Below are positions 8,772 to 17,134 of a DNA stretch of 64,000 bases, one piece after another; position 1 is the stretch's first letter, and every line of letters starts with the position of its first letter. Made by a program: the position numbers and the translations under genes. Location: NCBI GenBank assembly GCA_963746255.1, contig CAVVAJ010000001.1, positions 62,001 to 126,000 on the forward strand, written 5' to 3'. The notes under the pieces are model-generated. The model made no database searches. It saw nothing but the letters and a program-made list of their open reading frames with translations, and was not told the DNA's origin. Source of the stretch: DAOVXM01 sp963746255 (GTDB lineage Bacteria > Chloroflexota > Anaerolineae > Anaerolineales > UBA4823).

Positions 8772-8930
8772 CTCTCGGCCTGGTCGCCGGCCAGCAGCCT
8801 GAGCTGCATCCAGGTGTAGACGATGGCCGGGGTTAGCGCGGGGTGCCCCAGCAGCTGCGCGGGGACAAAGACCCCCGGCTTGGTTTTGGATGGATTCGTT
8901 CATCGCGCCTCCGTTGGTTGGGTTAAAATG
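8772..8930 (-). repeat. initiator 5' end, direct repeat copy 1
   Basis: The first ~45 codons of the initiator gene and its leader recur, about 90-95% identical by eye, at 11101-11250 in the same orientation. Copy 2 keeps the correct frame at the point where copy 1 has an extra C, which locates one frameshift. Confidence 0.75.
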
Positions 8931-9009
8931 GGCTGATTACAGCTAGAAATGCCGTCTATGCGCAAATTCCAGCGCATGTCGCTGCCGGAACGCACAAACC
9001 ACCCATTAA

Positions 9010-9090
9010 GCAAAACCGGCGTGGAAATTGCTGCCTGCCAGGGTCGAGGGGTAACCCTACGCTGGGCATCTGCTTCCACGCCGGTGATCT
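9010..9090 (-). ncRNA. structured element upstream of the initiator gene, copy 1
   Basis: Perfect 12-bp inverted repeat ACCGGCGTGGAA (9015-9026) and TTCCACGCCGGT (9074-9085) encloses a smaller GGGT/ACCC hairpin. On the minus strand it lies about 110 nt before the initiator ATG and the stem is followed by TTTTGC. A second copy with the same nested plan is at 11350-11425. Could be a leader RNA, an attenuator, or a DNA recombination or nicking site. Confidence 0.35.
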
Positions 9091-9408
9091 GTACTTAGGA
9101 TACCAGAAAACCTATTTTAGCACAAGTGTTCTAGGTATACGAGTTCGGATATTTTAAGGTTAAATCGCCCACCCCTTGTTGTCCGCTCAACCAGCAATTG
9201 GTAAATGGTCGAACAGATAAGAGATGTTAACGGTACTGAACATTGTGAATTTATTTACTTAAAGGGAATCTTCTATATAATAAAATCACAGGTCTCCGGT
9301 GGTGAGATCGATTGTCCAGGGAGTAAAGTACGAAATTTACTTCTTGTCCCATAGGTAATGGGGAAAGATTTTCAAACACAGATTTATACGGGCCAAAGAG
9401 GGGCCATC
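9091..9408. other. intergenic region
   Basis: No gene supported. It contains the leader of the beta-helix protein; an ATG at 9358 is in frame but lacks a signal peptide behind it, so the downstream start at 9409 is preferred. Confidence 0.35.
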
Positions 9409-11052
9409 ATGAAAATTCTACGTTTAGTCTTCGTGTGTTCAATTTCCATACTCCTGGTGGCGGGGTTTAGCCTCGTCCTGCAAGCCTCCGCAGCGCCGGC
9501 CACCGCCATCGTCGTCAATACAACAGCTGATGAGGTCAACGACGACGACATCTGCTCACTGCGCGAAGCCATCACCGCCGCCAACGACAACAGCGCCACC
9601 CTTGGCTGCCCGGCTGGCCAGAGCGGCCTGGACAAGATTACCTTCGAGGTGAGCGGCACAATCATCCTGGAGAGTACATTGCCCGACATCATCTTTTTTG
9701 GGGGACCGCTGGTAATCGACGGCGGGGAGGTCATCACGATCAGTGGGGACAACAGCTTCCGCGTTTTTATGGTGGAGTCTGGGGCACAGCTGACCCTGGA
9801 GAACATCACCGTGGCGGATGGGGCTTCGATAGACGGTGGCGGCATCTACAATAGTGGCACGCTGACCGTCACGGACAGCACCTTCTCCGGCAACAGTGCA
9901 GATAGTACGGTGGCGGCATCTACAATAGTGGCACGCTGACCGTCACGGACAGCACCTTCTCCGGCAACAGCGCAGATCTACGGTGGCGGCATCTACAATT
10001 ATGGCACGCTGACCGTCACGGACAGCACCTTCTCCGGCAACAGCGCAGATCTACGGTGGCGGCATCTATAATAATGGCACGCTGGCCGTCACGGACAGCT
10101 ACTTCGGCGGCAACAGCGCAGTCTACGGTGGCGGCATCTTCAATTATGACACCCTCGACATCACGGACAGCACCTTCCACTTTAACAATGCAACCACTGG
10201 CGGCGGCATCTATAATAGATGGCACGCTGAACATCACGAACAGCAGATTCTCCAGCAATGAAGCTTATGATGGAAGCGGCATCTACAATAGTGACACGCT
10301 TGCCACGGTGAACATCACGGACAGCACCTTCGTCACTAACAAGGCAGATCATTACGGTGGCGGCATCTATAATAGTAGGCATGCTGGCAGTTACGGACAG
10401 CTCCTTCGACCTCAACAGTGCGCCCTGGGGTGGCGGCATTTTCAATGATTTAACGCTCGACATCACGGACAGTACCTTTGCCGGCAACAGCGCAGACATC
10501 GGTGGCGGTATTTACAATCATGAAAGTGGCACGCTGAACGTCACGAACAGCACCTTCTCCGGCAACAGTGCAAACTCCTATGGGGGCGGTATTTCCAACT
10601 GGGAGGGCATTGTGGATATCAATTACAGCACCTTCTCCGATAACAGCTCGCCGCCGTCTAATGGCGGCGCGGTTGATAATTCTGGGACCCTGACCATCAC
10701 CAACAGCATCCTTGCGAACAGCCCCTCCGGTGGCAACTGCAAGGGGACGATCGGCGATGATGGGCACAACATCGACGATGGCGACACCTGCGGCTTTGGT
10801 CTCAATTCGTGGGCCAACACCGACCCCCACCTGGCTGACCGGGAGGACAACGGCGGTCCCACCTCGACGCACGCCCTGCTGGCAGGCAGCCCGGCCATCG
10901 ACAACGCTGACCCCCTCAACTGCCCTGCCGCCGACCAGCGTGGTTTCCACCGCCCGTTCGATGGGGACATGGATGGGGATGCGGTCTGCGATGTAGGCGC
11001 TTTCGAATTCCAGCCATCGAGGTGTTTCCTGCCGGTAATCAGCAAAGACTAG
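9409..11052 (+). pseudogene. choice-of-anchor Q beta-helix surface protein, frameshifted
   Basis: ATG 9409 follows an AGAGGGG site and opens a signal peptide ending near QASAAP. The typical early motif of these proteins, CSLREAITAAND, follows, then about ten repeats of the GGGIYN...LTVTDSTFSGNSA type that stack as a right-handed parallel beta-helix. Small indels at repeat borders (near 9903, 9976, 10048, 10220 and 10378) move the frame; it returns to the original frame by about 10390. The C-terminal region has the family's HALLAGSPAIDNAD block and ends CFLPVISKD. Secreted, probably a surface adhesin; repeats make collapse or assembly errors likely. Confidence 0.75.
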
Positions 11053-11100
11053 CAGGGCACGGGCACGAGCCGCGGTTGTTAGGAGAAGATTGCTTACCGC

Positions 11101-11250
11101 CCTCGGCCTGGCCGCCGGCCGGCAGCCTGAGCTGCATCCAGGTGTAGACGATGGCCGGGGTTAGCGCGGGGTGCTGCAGCACCTGCGCGGGGACAAATAC
11201 CCCCGCTTGGTTGTGGATGGATTCGTTCGTCACCCCTCCATAAGTTGTGT
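11101..11250 (-). pseudogene. truncated second copy of the initiator 5' end
   Basis: Encodes TNESIHNQAGVFVPAQ and continues to MQLRLPAGGQAE, matching the start of the gene at 8903, then loses similarity at about 11100. Start codon near 11233. It is the right-hand member of a direct repeat that brackets the beta-helix gene. Confidence 0.7.
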
Positions 11251-11349
11251 GAAGAGTGTGTATTCAGGCGGGAAATGCGGTCTATGCGCAATAACTTAGG
11301 ATGAAATCTGACTAGAGCGCTGACGCGCCTATCCCACCCGTCCGTTAAT

Positions 11350-11425
11350 CATCACCGGCATGGCTATGGATGCCTGCGTCGAGGGGTACCCCTCCACGGG
11401 GCATCTGCTTCCACGCCGGTGATCT
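11350..11425 (-). ncRNA. structured element, copy 2
   Basis: Three nested stems can be drawn: an outer ATCACCGGCGTGG with CCATGCCGGTGAT, a middle GATGCC with GGCATC, and an inner perfect palindrome GAGGGGTACCCCTC (11381-11394). The outer stem is kept despite base changes relative to copy 1. Same position relative to its initiator fragment as copy 1. Confidence 0.35.
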
Positions 11426-11830
11426 GTTACCAGGATATCAGAAAAACTAAATTGGCGGTGGCGGAGTTGGCGTTACATCATTAGGATGAAGGTCCCCTGG
11501 TAGTTTCTATTGATTTTATTCTCCAAAAATTGTATAGTTTATATATACTTTAGACAAAATCTCCACACACCACCAATATTTTTTACCATGGAGGGGAAAA
11601 AGTATTACGCAAAATTTTAAACATTACTCAAGAAAATATCATTCCGTAAGGTTCTTCCCACAGTTAGGAAGAAGCCGTGAGACAAGGCGGAAAAGCAACA
11701 GCTTGGGTGAAATCCATTTTATATTCAATGTATTTGGCCTGAGTCCAGAGTAGATAGAGGCAGGGAGGATTGATTGTTATTCAAAGATCGGTTATGACTT
11801 CACCGGTATTGGCAATCAATAACCAAGGAT
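11426..11830. other. intergenic region
   Basis: About 400 nt, notably A/T-rich from 11500 to 11640. No gene or clear signal recognised. Confidence 0.35.
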
Positions 11831-12647
11831 ATGACAAATTTGGAATATACATTCCCATTCGGTAAGATTGTTAAACCTCAAAATCCTGCCATTGACGGTC
11901 AAAGAGATTTTTTTATCCTGGGCGCTTACCCGAGTGCATTGCATGTTAAATGGTTACCTCCTACTCCATACAAACAAATCCGTGCAATCGCAGTCGATAA
12001 TGAACCATCGATATTTTGGGATGGAACAGATCAGAACAAAATACACGAATCCTGGCTGAGAAGCATTCCTTGGCAAAATAATTGGGGGGAGATTGAACCT
12101 GCCGGAAGGTTCAATGGAAGCTCCGGAGTATGGGTTAACGACAAAGTGTTATCTCCGCTTCGTCTTCAACGGAATGATGTCTGGTTCTTGGATTGCTTAG
12201 ATATTTATCATTGCAGTAAAGGACTTAGTAAGCGGTTGGATGATACATACCTGCCATTTGCGGAAAAATATAAGATCGAAAAATCGAATTTACCAGTTCA
12301 TCCAGATGAAAATAGGATTATCAAAGAATCCATCGAGCACCATCGAGTGCGGATCAGAATCTAACATTTGCGTCGCCCAACCCAAAGTTATCATTACTCT
12401 AGGTAATGCTGCATTAAAAGTATTAGCAAATCTTATTCGTCCTGACAAAAAGATCCCCGGCAAACTCTCCCCTAGCTCAGAACTCTACGGCACTACCTTT
12501 GAAATAATTGGCCCGAGTGGAAAACAGATAACTTTCTTGCCGCTTGCTCATCCTGCTGCTCCAAAGATTTACCAAATTGCACATGATTCATGGGTAGAAG
12601 CGGGAGCACTTAAAAAACGACGTTATATTGATGGACCTGCTACTTGA
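11831..12647 (+). CDS. uracil-DNA glycosylase-superfamily-like protein, frameshifted
   Basis: The N-terminal frame (11831-12364) has a FFILGAYPSALHV strand-loop, resembling the catalytic GxxPS region of UDG-superfamily proteins. The C-terminal frame (from about 12345 to 12647) has PKVIITLGNAALKVL and FLPLAHPAAPK, matching the second conserved block with its HP. A one-base shift near 12345 separates them; joined length is about 271 residues. Many such proteins are uncharacterised and need not excise uracil. It is followed by HhH-like and unknown genes on the same strand. Confidence 0.6.
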
Positions 12648-12763
12648 AATATCTCACGACGATTTTCAACAGCCAGAACCCTGGAGCTGGCGAATATCAC
12701 TGGCTTCGTATTGGAATGAATAACTGAGTGCATAACTTATAAAGGGAAACCGGTCAGTTACCT

Positions 12764-13462
12764 ATGCAATTAGCTGATCTGAACGCGCTTGTCCAATACT
12801 GCAAGGAAAACCTCGATTTTAGTTCCATTGAACTGGCGCAGGAATACGGTTATGCCAGTTTACCTTTATGTGTGATTGATGCTGTTTACTCAATCGGGTC
12901 TAGGTATGCTTCAACGGAGAATACGGTAGCAAGATTCTGCAGATTTTTTCGTGTACAACAAATCAACGATGCCGCAAGAGCGAAGAGAGAATTACAACTC
13001 TCGATAAGTGAGTTGATCAGCTACTATGCAGATTACGGTATCGAAGGAATGACAGATCATGTTTATCAAAATCGGTAGAGAACCTCAACAAGAAACGGCA
13101 TTCTGAAATCGGAAGCAGTCCTCAGGTTCAGTGAAGTGCTGCTTCAATTTGATGTAGATTATCTTCAGGATGTAAACAAAATTCTGGGAGATACTGGCTT
13201 CGAAGCTAAAATCCAGGAAATACCAGGACAGAGAAGCGGCATATCACTAAGGTACTTCTATATGCTGGCAGGATCAGATGATTTCATAAAACCAGATCGG
13301 ATGATCAACCGGTTTGTGTATCAAGCTACAGGAAAAATGTTGGGGATAGAGGTGACGACAGAATTACTGGTTAATGCGAGTGGAATTTTAGCAGTAGAGT
13401 ATCCGGGTTTGACGCCAAGAAAGCTGGATCATGTCATTTGGAAATACCAACGAGCAAGATAA
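12764..13462 (+). pseudogene. conserved HhH-like hypothetical protein with in-frame TAG
   Basis: One continuous frame is interrupted by TAG at 13076-13078. Before it reads DAVYSIGSRYASTENTVARF; after it reads RTSTRNGILKSEAVLRFSEV, then GQRSGISLRYFYMLAGSDDF and KPDRMINRF. The pattern is a widespread hypothetical family in which the position of the stop is normally Gln (NRQRTS-like), so CAG to TAG is the likely change. The KPDRMI and LDHVIW blocks suggest a helix-hairpin-helix glycosylase-like fold. Either a true nonsense mutation or a base-call error. Confidence 0.65.
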
Positions 13463-13471
13463 GGAGATATC

Positions 13472-13957
13472 ATGAACAGCCTAACAAATCTCTTTACTAA
13501 ATATCAGCAGAATGTTCTTTTTGCATTCATCGATTGCATAAAGTATTCGCATTCACTTGGTCAAAATAAGTGGGGAGTGTATTTATATACTCCAGAACAT
13601 CTTCGATTGATTATTGGTGGTCTCATTGTTACTACGATCGAACAAGGTCGTTTGTGGCTGACATTGCCCATTTTGGGCGAGACCGGATACTCATTCTTCG
13701 ATGATCTTGGAAACTGGGCTTGGGAATCCCGTTGGGGTTACAAAGTTATTCCCTGTATAAGTGGGTATTACTGGCCCCTGACAAACCATAATAAAATTTG
13801 GCCTCGAATCTCCAATTATCACTTTTTTTACCTGAGAGAAGTTGCAGCAAAATATCGCCATCTTCGGAAACCAAGTCAAAGAAAACATTCCGACGAGATC
13901 CTCGTCGACCTCGAATTATTCTCTGGGCAAACTCTTCCCCGTCCCGACTACTCCTAA
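13472..13957 (+). CDS. hypothetical protein
   Basis: Product of 161 residues, ATG preceded by AAGGAGAT and 9 nt after the HhH-like gene, so the two are probably one operon. It has an aromatic-rich middle (LGNWAWESRWGYKVIPC) and a basic C-terminal third. No signal peptide or membrane helix. I do not recognise the family; position next to UDG-like and HhH-like genes may suggest a link with nucleic acid, but that is context only. Confidence 0.6.
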   Translation: MNSLTNLFTKYQQNVLFAFIDCIKYSHSLGQNKWGVYLYTPEHLRLIIGGLIVTTIEQGRLWLTLPILGETGYSFFDDLGNWAWESRWGYKVIPCISGYYWPLTNHNKIWPRISNYHFFYLREVAAKYRHLRKPSQRKHSDEILVDLELFSGQTLPRPDYS

Positions 13958-14006
13958 TGGTTTCAACTAGAAAATAATTAGTCCTAACTCGCTAGATGCA
14001 GAAAAA

Positions 14007-14874
14007 ATGACAAGCATCATTCGAAACCAAACAATACAGTTGAGCAGTCAATTTGAGACGATCAAAGAAACAATAACATCAACAGAACAATTCTCCAATC
14101 TAGCCGCGATAAGTTCATTTGATCCCAGAAATAACTCGCTTACCTTCAAAACTGAAAAAATCCACCCCCTAGAAACAAAGCCCCACACAACCCCGGTACT
14201 GCTGCTGTTCAGCAACCCCCACCCGCTGTCGGTTGCATCAGGTATGTTCTTATCGGAGCCGCGTTCAAGATCTTTTTGGGTGAGGTTGTTCGCCTGTGAG
14301 TGCATGCAGCCAAGTGAGGTACTGAAGCGCGCTATTTCAAACTGGGATGACGAGACGATCGCGATATTAGCGCAAAATCTGCTGCACCAGACCTTCAGCG
14401 ACAGAATTTCGATCTATCTGGATTGTTTAGAGTCTTTACCGACGAACCAATACAGCGATTTGAAGAAGATTTTCCCCGGAGAAGAGGGCCGGGAATTGAG
14501 GCGAACTGCGCTCCAAATCCCTGGGATGGAGGCTCTCGCAGAATTGTCTGCAAAGAGTGAAATTAATTCCTGGATCGTGTTTTCGGCAGAGGCCTTCAGG
14601 TATATCTGCGATGATAGAAATCACTCGCGAAATATGCTCCGGACAGGATCATCAAAGCATTAGACACATATTATTCTGAGCCGGATGATAGCGAGATTTT
14701 TGGGCAGAGTTGAGCGATCTGAAAAGGAAAGTGGTTATCAATGATTTGGAGATAACCGTATATTTGTCACTGATCGCGCGAAGGAAAAACTGGAAAAACA
14801 CAACGGGGGAGTACTGCTTTACTGCGATGCTGGACAGAATCTTTTCAGAGATTGAAATACAAGCTGGGAAATGA
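14007..14874 (+). pseudogene. hypothetical protein of a duplicated family, copy 1, frameshifted
   Basis: The frame to 14663 contains CMQPSEVLKRAISNWDDE, TIAILAQNLLHQTFSDR and WIVFSAEAFRYICDD. Comparison with the copy at 23.4 kb shows a one-base shift near 14625 and another in a T-run near 14701, after which LSDLKRKVVINDLEI, GEYCFTAMLDRIFSE and a stop at 14874 follow. Helical and soluble. Unknown function. The start codon is uncertain as there is no ribosome binding site at 14007. Confidence 0.5.
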
Positions 14875-14928
14875 AACGTGGTGAGTTATCAGCAAAATGA
14901 GGTCTACATATCAGCCCAACTCTGACCC

Positions 14929-15375
14929 ACCCCCCCCAGCCCCCTCCCAAATGGAATGGGGAGTCAGAGGATGAAAAGTCGAGCATCCTCATAATTCTCG
15001 AAGGAGGACCGTTGAGTAGGGTAAAAAAACTTCCGCCCCCTCCAGGGGGAGGACCGAGGCGGGGGTCACTACAACCCATCCCCCAGCCCCCTCCCAAATG
15101 GAATGGGGAGTCATGCTATCCATGAGCAGCCATCCTCACCCTGCAGGGGGAGGACCGAGGAGGGGGTCACTACAAACCCACCCCCCAGCCCCCTCCCAAA
15201 TGGAATGGGGAGTCATGCTATCCATGAGCAGCCATCCGCCCTCCAGGGGGAGGACCGAGGTGGGGGTCCACGACAACCCACCCCTCCAGCCCCCTCCCAA
15301 ATGGAATGGGGAGTGATGCTATCCATAAGCAGCCATCCGCCCCCTCCAGGGGGAGGACCGAGGAGGGGGTGCACA
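14929..15375. repeat. four tandem GC-rich palindromic repeat units
   Basis: Units of about 100-140 bp begin CCCCCAGCCCCCTCCCAAAT and end with GGGGGAGGACCGAGG then a G-run. The left end is roughly the reverse complement of the right end, so each unit can fold back. They start near 14929, 15070, 15176 and 15278; the first holds an insertion. Single or partial copies occur at 15795-15885, 24393-24435, 24596-24725 and 33455-33492. Confidence 0.8.
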
Positions 15376-15406
15376 ACAGGGATAAAATTATCTAGAGGAG
15401 TAAGTT

Positions 15407-15796
15407 ATGGGGAAAAAGAACAAGGATAACATCGTCACGAACCAGCGCATAGCGGATACAACTCGCCAACGGGCGCTTGAAATGCGCCAAAATATGACAC
15501 CCCCAGAGCACAGGCTGTGGAGCGAACTACGCGCCAACCGCCTTGATGGATGGCATTTCAGACGCCAGCAAATCATTGATGGGTTCATTGTTGATTTCTA
15601 CTGCCATAAGGCAGGTCTGATCATTGAAGTTGATGGTCCTATTCATGACTCACAGCAGGATATGGATGCGGAACGTGAAGCTGTCTTTCTGGATCGCGGT
15701 CTCAAGATATTACGTTTTACAAACGATCAGGTGATAAACGAGATGCCATCCGTACTGGAAGATGTCCGTCAAAGCCTCCAGCAGACGGAGAACTAA
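15407..15796 (+). CDS. DUF559 endonuclease-domain protein (Vsr-like)
   Basis: Product of 129 residues with GAGGAG upstream. The DUF559 (PF04480) pattern is clear: MTPPEHRLWSELRAN, GWHFRRQQIIDGFIVDFYC, LIIEVDGPIH and LDRGLKILRFTNDQV. It is a PD-(D/E)XK nuclease fold related to the very-short-patch repair enzyme; the FIVDFYC aspartate and the IEVDG glutamate would be the metal ligands. It is bracketed by GC-rich palindromic repeats, and its first seven codons recur at 24504 in the same setting, suggesting gene and repeats move together. Confidence 0.85.
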   Translation: MGKKNKDNIVTNQRIADTTRQRALEMRQNMTPPEHRLWSELRANRLDGWHFRRQQIIDGFIVDFYCHKAGLIIEVDGPIHDSQQDMDAEREAVFLDRGLKILRFTNDQVINEMPSVLEDVRQSLQQTEN

Positions 15797-15885
15797 CAGC
15801 CCTCCTCCCCATCCAGGGGGAGGACAGAGGTGGGGGTCAAACCGACCTACCCCCCGACCCCCTCCCAGTTTGAATTGGGCGCGAT
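15795..15885. repeat. GC-rich palindromic repeat, right flank of the DUF559 gene
   Basis: Right-end type sequence (CCAGGGGGAGGACAGAGG) followed by left-end type (CCCCCGACCCCCTCCC), starting right at the DUF559 stop codon. Same family as 14929-15375. Confidence 0.75.
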
Positions 15886-15916
15886 GTCAAAGCCAATCCC
15901 CCGATCCCTGATTTAA

Positions 15917-16339
15917 GCAAGCGATCTGAATACTATTCATCAGATCTATTTCAATATGATGCTGAGAATGATCAATACATCTGTCCACAGAAACATACCT
16001 TGCCTTTATGGTCGCGCAGCCAGGGTGAAGAGAATTTTATTTATCGGGCGTATGCGGAAGTGTGCAATGCTTGTCTGGTGAAGGATGAATGCAGGGCAGC
16101 AAAAGTGGACGGCATATATTTCACGCTTTCCACCAAGAATGCATCGACAAAGTGAAAGCTTATTAGAAGACCGAGGCATACAAAAAGGCTATGCGGATAC
16201 GGGGAGTGTGGGTTGAACTGCTATTTGGTGAAGGGAAAGATGTTCACCGATTGAGGTGATTCCGTTTGAGAGGTTTGCACAAGGTAAATATCGAAGGAAT
16301 GATGATCGTAGTGGGGTAATGGCTAAAAAGACTGATTAA
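15917..16339 (+). pseudogene. transposase remnant, IS1182-like
   Basis: Translates, with shifts, to QYDAENDQYICPQK, then a Cys-rich VCNACLVKDEC, and a C-terminal AYKKAMRIRGVWVELLFGEG with RLRGLHKVNIEGM. These are the mid and terminal blocks of IS1182/IS5-type DDE transposases. N-terminus absent and internal stops present. No terminal inverted repeats recognised. Confidence 0.6.
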
Positions 16340-17134
16340 GTGCCGCATCAAGAAGCTTAGTTCCTTAGCTGAAAATCTGATTTCCTGGCTTTTCCCACAA
16401 AGAGTCGTTACTTTTTCAAATGCCTGCTTTATTGTGTTGACATAAATAGGTTGCCAATAACTTTGAGAAGGTGTGCTCCCCCCAGGCAGGCGCATTGACA
16501 TGGCCTCATAACTGCTGTATTATCAAAGGAATTAATGGAATAATGTAGGTCTATCCACTTGGAAGGATGGGGATGGTCCGCGTTCATCCACGTAAACTCC
16601 AATCTATGCAACAGGGTCTTGTGGCGGTTAAACTCCCCCCTGCTGCACACGCTTACTGGAAGACCTGTACAGCCACTGCACGACCGTTCTTTTTCCCCCT
16701 GCCCCTGACTAACACAGCTACAAAACATCCCATTCAAATCGCTGCATCCAACATTCGAAACCAGTGTTCTCCACTTAAATACGGACGGATGGGTGTACTT
16801 GGATACATTCAACGCCGCATCAGCCATTGGGTAAGTTGGATCTGCAGCGCACTGGTCTTCAACGCTACCTGATCCACAGGGAAAGGAACTGCAGAACGTA
16901 TTCACATAGCCACACCGATCTATTCATAGATGCGATTGCGCTGTGTCGCAATTCAAGTGGATTCACTTGTCTTGTATTGCACCTGTCCTTTGGATTTTCA
17001 CTGCTAGTAGCTGCGCTTTCGTTATTGTAGTGTTAGCAATTCGCAAGACTTAGGAAGCCGCTTCTCATTCCCTGGGTGTGGTCCGAATTCAAACATTCTA
17101 AACCAGTAGTCATACCATCTAACAGGAGGATGTC
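16340..17134. other. intergenic region
   Basis: About 800 nt with no convincing gene. A 158-codon open frame on the minus strand (16429-16905) is Cys-rich with no recognisable domain or ribosome binding site and is not called. Confidence 0.35.

Larger units (their letters stand above)
7665..8903 (-). pseudogene. replication-initiator-like winged-helix protein with internal iterons, frameshifted
   Basis: Reconstructed from ATG 8903. The N-terminus (NESIQNQAG, MQLRLLAGDQAESA) leads into a winged-helix domain, VQELAAYTGRSASTLYDHLA. A long repetitive linker (PENWK, QKTG, SEKLE units) follows, then an Asn-rich segment, then a helical C-terminal domain (AYYAILGLRPNQAQRAAIAE, HWQMHRWNPKNIPG) and a CRYC pair near the end. 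Frame moves are needed near 8876 (extra C in a CG-run, judged by the copy at 11.2 kb), 8240 and 7842. It resembles plasmid or phage replisome organisers with the origin inside the initiator gene. The shifts may be sequencing errors. Confidence 0.55.

Noticed and set aside
8187..8802. Long plus-strand frames with GVDSGFSESNPG-type repeats
   Set aside because: These are antisense to the initiator gene; repeats are open in several frames because the dyad unit is nearly symmetrical and lacks stops. No ribosome site.
10450..11045. Minus-strand frames over the beta-helix gene
   Set aside because: Antisense shadows of repeats; composition and lack of starts argue against genes.
14929..15429. Plus-strand frames with PPAPSQMEWGVM repeats
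   Set aside because: Translation of a GC-rich palindromic repeat; open in more than one frame and lacking starts. Not a protein.
16429..16905. Cys-rich 158-codon minus-strand frame
   Set aside because: No ribosome site, domain, or codon pattern; the cysteines seem to come from GT/TG-rich DNA.
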